A stretch of DNA of 64,000 nucleotides from Cordilura impudica (Eukaryota; Arthropoda; Insecta; Diptera; Scathophagidae). The position numbers and the translations under genes were made by a program. Location: NCBI GenBank assembly GCA_963682025.1, contig OY821519.1:250106358-250170357 (forward strand), read 5' to 3'. Under the pieces are notes generated by a model that made no database searches, had not been told where the DNA came from, and saw nothing but the letters and a program-made list of their open reading frames with translations. Below, piece after piece: positions 57,353 through 64,000 of the stretch; positions within the stretch are counted from its first letter, which is position 1, and the number at the start of each line of letters is the position of its first letter.

Positions 57353-57813
57353 TAAGTTGGAAAATATCCAGAAGAGAGAGAAGAATTAAACAATTTAGTG
57401 AGTGGAATGTATAGCTCATTAGCGCATTTTCTAAGAATAGATGATGGAATACCATCAGGACCAGGAACATGAGAGAATTTCAAAGATTTTAAACTCTGTA
57501 AAACTTCACTCTCCGTTATGACTATGTCAGGAAAAACGTTAAAGGTTTTTATATTATAAGGATAGCCTGAACTAAAACGACTATTGGCAGAGTATGTGCT
57601 CAGGAAAAAATTTGCAAATAAATTCGCAATTTCGACAGGCTTCGACGATTCCGTATCATTTAATTTCATCGACGTAGGGAACCCGCTAACTTTCCTCTTT
57701 GAGTTAACAAAATCGTAAAAACTCTTAGGATTTACCCTGAATTTCTGTTTGATTTTACTCAAATACTCAGAATAACACTTACGATTCATAACGTTATAAC
57801 GATTGAGTAACAC
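57280..57813 (-). pseudogene. LINE, linker and RT N-terminal part
   Basis: Upstream frame of the same LINE: YSEYLSKIKQKFRVNPKSFY, the linker typical between endonuclease and RT, then SLKFSHVPGPDGIPSSILRK, the RT block that precedes the palm. It leaves the RT frame at about 57300 by a frameshift and ends in unrelated residues. The preceding 57814-57960 contains stops and a further shift (RRFTKELRELRNEKSRLF is in another frame). Confidence 0.8.
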
Positions 57814-57927
57814 ATGTAGCTAATTGAAAAACCCTTTTTCTTTTATTTTTCAAACAGTCTACTCTTTTCATTTCTAAGCTCCCTTAACTCCTTTGTAAAC
57901 CGTCGAGGACCTAAGTCAGAGTCCTTT

Positions 57928-58545
57928 CTAACTACTAAAGGAACCGATACGAGAAAATAAGATTTTATAATGTTGTAAAAAATCCGGCCATATCGAGTTA
58001 GATAGTCTGGTCTGTAATATATGAAAATTCGTTCGGCAAAAATTAAAACTTGTTTTAATTTCTGGTATAGCAACTGAGTCTGAAATAATGCCTTCAAGGC
58101 AAATATCAAGAGTCGGATGATACTTATCCTCCGGACAAACAAAAGGAAAAGATCTATTGAGTGAAATATTAGTTGTGTTTGAAAAAACAAGATCAAGTAG
58201 TCTGTGACTTGAATTATAGACATTATTGAACTGAAAAAGACAATATTCAAAAACATTATCAAAGAAAACCCTCATACGTTCTGAAAGTGAATACGGTAAT
58301 AAATGACCTGTATCTGAGCAAAAATCCCACGAAATATCCGGTAAATTAAAATTTCCTAACACTAAAATAGTATCCATTGCACCCAGCTTACCAACTACAT
58401 CACCTATCAATTTCATATGATCAAGATAAATTTTTGTATCTGACTTCGGAGGGATATAAGAACAAGTGACATATACATGATTTTTTTTAATTAAGTCCAC
58501 TATTTTGACTATTACTGTGTCTCCAGTATGAAGTGGTGGACCCAT
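57928..58545 (-). pseudogene. LINE endonuclease C-terminal part, fused to mariner flank
   Basis: AP-endonuclease-like domain, 3' portion: YVTCSYIPPKSD, LVLGNFNLPDISW (usual GDFN has become GNFN, losing a catalytic aspartate), SSHRLLDLVFSN, and EDKYHPTLDI around the conserved histidine. The first eight or so residues (MGPPLHTG) come from the mariner flank, so the apparent start codon is not part of the LINE. Frameshifts downstream separate it from the RT. Confidence 0.8.
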
Positions 58546-58730
58546 GTCTCATCTATGGACACGACGTTTTTTGTTCTATTGTGTGCAAACGCGGCACCAA
58601 TTTTTTCATCTCCAAATTTTCAGTCAATTTGTTTTATTGGGTTGCCAATTTTCATCAAAGTAATTTCTTTCAAAATACTGCCACCATCTATCTTTCACAT
58701 CGGGTTGTTCTGAGACTACTATCGTACGTA
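58528..58730 (-). pseudogene. Mariner transposase, first catalytic region (split)
   Basis: Minus strand reads VVSIDETWVHHF at 58531-58570, the first catalytic aspartate block of mariner (DETW), preceded by remains of the central region. It continues at 54481-55019 after the inserted LINE. Beyond about 58730 the sequence fades into the satellite. Confidence 0.75.
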
Positions 58731-58799
58731 GTTTTTGCTAAAACAAAATCCAAAAAGTCCATATTTTTGAAAATGAATTTAGGTCCATTTAGAGAGCAT

Positions 58800-60960
58800 T
58801 AAAAATTAAGCTATTTTGTGATTATTCCTGAGAACTACAGAATTTTAACATCGTTAAACAATAAATGTGTAAAATTATATGAAGTTTATCTAAAACATAG
58901 TCGGAAGTAAATCAAAAAGTTTAAACTGAAGTAGTTTGTTATTTTTATTGTAAAGATGTGTAAAATTGTGCAATACAAATATATTTCTATTAAAATTTAT
59001 TTATAGATAGTTTTCGTAAAATACAATTGCAGAAAGACAACTTTGAAGCCTATTATAAATAAAAATTAATAATAATTTAAACAATTAATGTTTAGAATTA
59101 CATGTTTGTTAGTAAAATTACACAAAGTCCAACTCAATCAAATGGCCACACTATTTAAATCCATAAATAAATTTTAAGCATTTCAAAGCTAGTAATTTAA
59201 ATATATCACAAAAATGTGTAAAATTCCACAACATAAATATAACTTTTACAAAATTTTTACAGTTTTCTGTGTAGTTTTCTCAGTATTTAATCACAGTAAC
59301 AGAACTTTGAAGACAATTTTATATAATCAAAAATAAACAATTAATGTGTAAAAATTTAAAAATTTCAATAATTCTTAGATAAATTACACAAAATTTAACT
59401 GAATCATAATTGGAACACTGTGTTGAAGTCGAAAAATAATTTATATGTATTTTTGAAACAATTGTTTAAGTTTTTTTTTTTTTTAATTATTAATAACACA
59501 CAAACTGTGTAAATCAGTTATTTCTAAAGATAGTTTTCTTAAAACATACTCTCGGGAAGAGAATTGAGACAAGTTTAAATAACAAATTAAATATTTAATG
59601 TGTAAAATTACAAAAATATAAAATTTTCTTAGTGAAATTACACAAAGTTATCATAAATTTTAATCATATAAATGAATGTCGCATACGTTTTTTTTTTATT
59701 AATTTATATCTTAATTTATATGTGTAAAATTATACCAAAGATCAATATAACTCCTTACTTTTTTACAGGTTTACAGTTGCTTTTCTTAACATATATTCAC
59801 ATCAAGAGAACTTTGATGGCAGTTTTAAATTAAAACAAGTTGGCACATCGAAATAAACAAATAATGTGAAATTATAAAATTTAAAAATTTCTGAGCAAAA
59901 TTACACAAAGTTTATCTGCATGATACGCAGAACTTTGTGTTGAAGTCGATCAATAAATTATACTCATTTTAGTTTTTCATTAATTATTTATAACACACAA
60001 AATGTGTAAAAATACACAAGATTAATATAAACAATATTTTAAAGGTCCAAAACAATTTTTTTTAAATATAATTACAGTTAGAGAACTTTAAAACAATTAA
60101 AAAAAATAAATTAAACATTTAATATATAAAATTACAAAATTTCAATGCTTCTTAGTAAAATTGCACAGTATATCATAATGTGGACACTGTATTGAAGCCC
60201 ATCAATAAATTTTAATTATGATTTATATCTTGATTAAATTTTACGCATTTCAGTTTTTCATTATTTATAACACACAAAATGTGTAAAATTATTAAACATC
60301 AATATATGTTAGTCTTAAAATACACAAGATCAATATTACAAATTTTTTACCGGTTTAAATCTATTTTTTAGAATATAATCACAGTAAGAGAACTTTGACG
60401 TCAACAACATATTAAGCAATTAATGTGTAAAATTATAAAACTTCAATGTTTCTTAGTAAAATTACACAAAGTAAATCATAATCGAAACACTATGTTGGAG
60501 CCCAGCAATGAGATTTACATATTCCAATGAAAGTAGTTTAAGTGTTTTATCGATTTATTTATGAGACAAAAAATTGTGTAAAATTACACAATATAAATTT
60601 AACTCATATTATATATCTGCGGATTTACGGTAATTTTCTTTTTATATATACACAGTAAGAGGACATTGATGACAATTTTAATATCATAAAAATTTGTCGG
60701 TACATAATAAATTAAATAAATAATGTGTAAATTTACTAAAAATCAATATTTCTTAATAAAAATAACACAATGTATATCAGCAGCAAATTCTAAAGTGAAT
60801 AAATAACTTTTAGACTTTATTTAGCCTGTTTAATATAAAACACAAAAAATGTGTAAAATTACACATGATTTAATATAACCCTTAAAAACATTATATTGAG
60901 TATACGAAATTCTTTTTTAGCTACAAGAATTAATTTCCAATTTGTATTTTTATATCATAA
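58800..60960 (+). repeat. Degenerate satellite, about 260-bp units
   Basis: Eight or so units. Landmark AGTAAGAGAACTTTGA recurs near 59293, 59545 (decayed), 59803, 60072, 60382 and 60648, about 245-310 bp apart. Each unit also has AATGTGTAAAATTA, TTAGTAAAATTACACAAAGT, and CACACAAAATGTGTAAAATT. The TGTGTAAAATTACACA dyad is the best conserved part. Non-coding. Confidence 0.75.
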
Positions 60961-62360
60961 ACAATTTTAACAATGTAGAGTTCACAATATTCTACTTAGA
61001 ATGGTTGACTTAATTCTACATGTTTATTTTGATATGTATATATATACAACAAAACCAATAACAACATGTAAATATGTAAATAAAACACTTAAACTTCTCT
61101 TGATTGGACTGACAGCTAGATATTGTGCATAAATAAACTTCAATTGCATTTTTTATTAAATGAATTATTGCCATAATTTAAACAGATTTTATTTATTTTA
61201 TTGATTATCACTGATTTTTATACGAATAACTTTTAATTAAGCGTTAGTTTTTTATAATACGTTTTGAAAATATTGATTTAAAAATTTGTGGTATTTTTTT
61301 AATAAAATAAAATCGCAATTGAATATATTATCTATTTATTACTAATGCTTTTATTATTAACTATAATTATCAAGTGCAGTAAATAAAAGATAATAACCGA
61401 GTATCATAATGATTTAAAATACATTCTTGAGATTGTTGTTGAGATTGCTGATTTGATTTGACAGGTTTAATCGTGGTTGATCTTAAATGTTTTATTTTAA
61501 AATGAAAGAATTTGTTTAAATTTATTTAAAGTTCTTTAAGTGGTTTGAAAAGAATTCCTGATTTAATTCGAAAAAATTGTTAAAAAAATCATCGATATAT
61601 ATCAGTATTTAGTAGGCTAGAACACAAATAAGAAATGAGTGAAACAATTATGGAATTGACAGTTTTGGCACAGGGCACGCGCTTCTTTTAATTATGGATG
61701 CAGGTTTGAATCTGAAATCTTTATTTTAAAAATATTAAAACACATTGTCTTAATGAGTACCTAATTATCAAACTACCCTCGTTAATTGTGATTTATAATT
61801 TCTAAATTCTTTCTATTTCACAATTAAATCATTTTAAAAATACAATGACTTGATTTGCTGTTCATAAACTCTTCTTATCCGCAAGGAATTCCTATGGAAT
61901 TTTTGCTTTCGCAATGAGAATTTCAATTTCAATCTTTCAACATGTTATTGCAAAGCATTTTTAATTTATTTTTATTGTTTTTGTTATTTAATCATTATAT
62001 ATTTTAAACGCTTTTATTAACATAAATTATAAACTTTTTATTATGCTATAGAAGTCATAGAGTAAGGAACTGTTTTTGTTTATTTTTTTTATTTAAATAA
62101 AATTAATATTTTCAATCAAAACAATATGATTTTTAATTTTTCTTTATTTGTCTTCAATGATTTTGTTGATATGATAATAATGATAATGACGATGATGATG
62201 ATGATTTGTTGTTTATATTAATTAATTATGAGCAATTGAGAGACGCATCTGTTAGGCAATGCAAACTTGTTTTCGATTGTCGGTGCTGCCAACTTATACT
62301 TTTTCACGCTATATTTGGCACTTTTCATAACTTACGACGCTTATTTTTCCTATTTGAAAC
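60961..62360. other. A/T-rich spacer with (GAT)n
   Basis: No gene recognised. An AATGATAATGACGATGATGATGATG-type run (given here as AATGATAATGACG then ATGATGATG) lies at about 62175-62204. Confidence 0.5.
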
Positions 62361-62708
62361 AAATTGTAAAACTATAGTTGGTCTAGACCGACTATACAAT
62401 ACCCTATACCTTGTGTTTCGAAAGAGGGTCTTGGATCCAACTTTGCTGTATATACAAATTAATTTATAGCGTTCATAAAGTTCATAATTGATGATATTTT
62501 TATATAGGGACTAGGTCAAAAAAATGAACCGAACATGACCCTATTTGGTGAGGTCACTTGCTTTTCACAAAAATATATAGAAACTGAATTTTAAAAAATT
62601 CAATGCAATATTTTGATTTTTTGAAGAGCGGGAATCAGCTTTATATGAGTACTATGTCTAAAATGGTCATAGTAGGTTTATTTTTGGACACTGCTTAGTG
62701 GGTATAAT
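62361..62708 (-). mobile_element. DINE-like family X, 3' part
   Basis: Hairpin AGTTGGTCTAGACCGACT near 62376, CAATACCCTATACCTTG, body to GGACACTGCTTAGTGG; the 5' third is missing. Confidence 0.6.
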
Positions 62709-63030
62709 ATCAGCCATGCCAACTTAAACACATTCATTCCTTTTTTCTAAAAGAAGCTAAAATGGCACTTTTAAGTGCTTTAGCGTTTTTAAAGAAAAAC
62801 AGTTCATATCAGAAAAAAGGGGAAAAAATATTTTATTAAAGAATTTTTAGAAGGGTAAAAAAAAATTTTTTTAGAGTACATAACTACTACATGGAGTGAA
62901 TAGTACGTGGCATCACATAGAGATGGCGTGACAAGTGCCAATTTTGTCTGTTTATTCAATAGGGCCAATTGTTAGAAAATTGTGTCAAAATTTCCCGACA
63001 TTTCATTAATTTGAAAAAAAGTTACCGTTA
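62709..63030. other. Spacer left of mariner
   Basis: Possibly includes the mariner 5' untranslated part; its terminal repeat was not identified. Confidence 0.3.
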
Positions 63031-63035
63031 CAAAA

Positions 63036-64000
63036 ATGATGCTGCTTTTAAAGTTTGAGAAAAAAATGGATTGCAAAGAGCTTCGTGTTTTGATAAACAT
63101 AGTTTTTTGGTGGGAAAAAATACTGTCCAAGCAACAGAATGGATTGATAAATATTACGGTGAATCTTTGCCGCCACATTCAATTTTTAAAAGGTGCTATT
63201 CCGATTTTAAACGTGGTCGTACGAGGACAAAAGATGCAGATCGTCCTGGTCATCCAAATGAGGCAGTTAGCAAAGAAAACGTAAGAAAACTGCATCAGGT
63301 TGTATTGAATCTGAAAGTGAGTGAGATTGCTGGCATCAGAAAGGTATCAACAGAGTTCGGCATATATTACATGATCTTATAATTATGGAAAAGCTCTCTG
63401 CTCGATGGGTGCCGCTGAACAAAAATTGAAACGTGTTCATGATTCAAAGTATGCTTCGGAGATGTTTGAAGGAAATTAAACTGAATTTTTACATCGACTT
63501 ATAAAGTGGATTTATCATTATTCACCCGAGTCCAATAGGCAGTTTGCGGAATGGTTACAAGCGTGCGAAAGCCGAACAAACCGGCCAAAGACTCAACAAT
63601 TGTCTGGAAAGGAAATGGCCAGTATTTTTTGGGATGTACATGGATGATTACATGCTGAAAGGAAAAACAATAACTGCCAAGCACTATGTTGAGTTATTGG
63701 ACAGATTGGATAGGAAATTAAAAAAAAAACTACCCCACTTAAATAATGAAAAAATCTAGTACCATCATGACAATGCACTGGCGCATTCATCTGCTTTGAC
63801 TTCAGAAAAATTTAAGTTTTTATATTACGAATTGCTTCCCCACCCCCTGTATTCTCCAGATCTGGCCCCCAGCGATTATTATTTGTTCCCAAACTTGAAA
63901 AGACGGCTCCAGGGATAGAGATTTTCCACAAATGAAGGAGTTATATCAGAGACGGAAGCCTATTTTGAAGAGTTTGAGAAATCATATTTTTAAAATGGCA
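63036..64000 (+). pseudogene. Mariner transposase relic, runs off right edge
   Basis: N-terminal helix-turn-helix region: NTVQATEWIDKYYGE, SIFKRCYSDFKRGRT, then KLHQVVLNLKVSEIAGI. Further pieces in shifted frames are LSARWVPLNKN, IYHYSPESNRQFAEW, LSGKEMASIFWDVHG, YHHDNALAHSSA with the second catalytic aspartate, LYSPDLAPSDYYLF with the third, and STNEGVISETEAYFEE. The first catalytic block (normally MDETW) is deleted: the sequence passes from FLHRL directly to IKWIYHY. Several stops (for example near 63380, 63475, 63758, 63917) confirm decay. Closest in style to mauritiana-type mariners. The 3' end is outside the window. Confidence 0.85.

Larger units (their letters stand above)
55019..58530 (-). 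mobile_element. 5'-truncated LINE inserted in mariner
   Basis: A minus-strand non-LTR retrotransposon lies between the two halves of a mariner gene. Its 3' end at 55019-55040 reads TAAATAAGTAAATAAATAAA on its own strand, a (TAAA)-type tail. The 5' end near 58530 is inside the endonuclease domain, so ORF1 and the N-terminal endonuclease are missing. The 3' UTR contains a (TAA)-rich stretch (55100-55195) and a minisatellite (55440-56000). Confidence 0.85.

Overview
This window looks like euchromatic but transposon-choked DNA of a higher (cyclorrhaphan, probably calyptrate) fly. The evidence is very high A+T content, GT-AG introns, C2H2 zinc-finger genes with TGEKP linkers, hAT, mariner and Jockey-type relics, U1 snRNA pseudogenes that match fly U1 as I remember it, and many copies of a DINE-1/Helentron-like repeat. 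The exact species is not determinable by eye. No bacterial, phage or CRISPR content was seen.

Host genes are few. Two tandem paralogous zinc-finger genes lie on the + strand: gene A (exons 3852-4634 and 8788-10299, about 764 aa) and gene B (exons 14002-14781 and 17066-18214, about 642 aa). Both have one phase-0 intron at the same codon, a shared 5' flank, an N-terminal part with two diverged C2H2-like modules, and a C-terminal part with a canonical finger array followed by a basic and coiled-coil tail. Gene A carries an internal duplication of three fingers plus tail and has lost a finger that gene B keeps. Their introns are filled with mobile DNA: LINE pieces and DINE-like copies in A, a Helitron-like element with a repeat array in B. 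A third host gene is represented by one minus-strand exon (47915-48293) coding for the N-terminal part of a single-pass membrane protein, with a strong GTAAGT donor. Two tandem, 5'-truncated U1 snRNA pseudogenes sit at 25009-25290.

Most of the rest is mobile or repetitive. 1-743: 3' end of a hAT element. 6604-8705, 11581-12358, 30072-30650, 34368-36041, 37648-38350, 43081-47703 (split), 54811-54935 and 62361-62708: one DINE-like family (X), mostly on the minus strand. 20109-20611, 23965-24480, 29255-29570 and 31490-31761: a sister family (Y) on the + strand. 21420-22380, 38385-39480 and 41265-42650: one A/T-rich minisatellite, with a broken Jockey-type LINE embedded in the second and third blocks. 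43472-47306: a young non-autonomous LTR retrotransposon with two 1041-bp LTRs, inserted into a DINE-like copy. 54481-58730: a mariner interrupted by a 5'-truncated LINE and a DINE fragment. 58800-60960: a degenerate satellite of about 260-bp units. 62990-64000: a broken mariner running off the right edge.

Several short terminal-inverted-repeat elements are visible: 19285-19645, 25451-25934, 26806-27304, 27367-28528 (hAT with an 8-bp target duplication), 32778-33393 (9-bp target duplication), 39587-40541, 49262-49603 and 52772-54017. The most noteworthy structures are the array of primer-binding-site-like repeats inside the LTRs, the shared end structure of the two DINE-like families, the satellite with a dyad motif, the paired zinc-finger module of genes A and B, and the U1 pseudogene pair.
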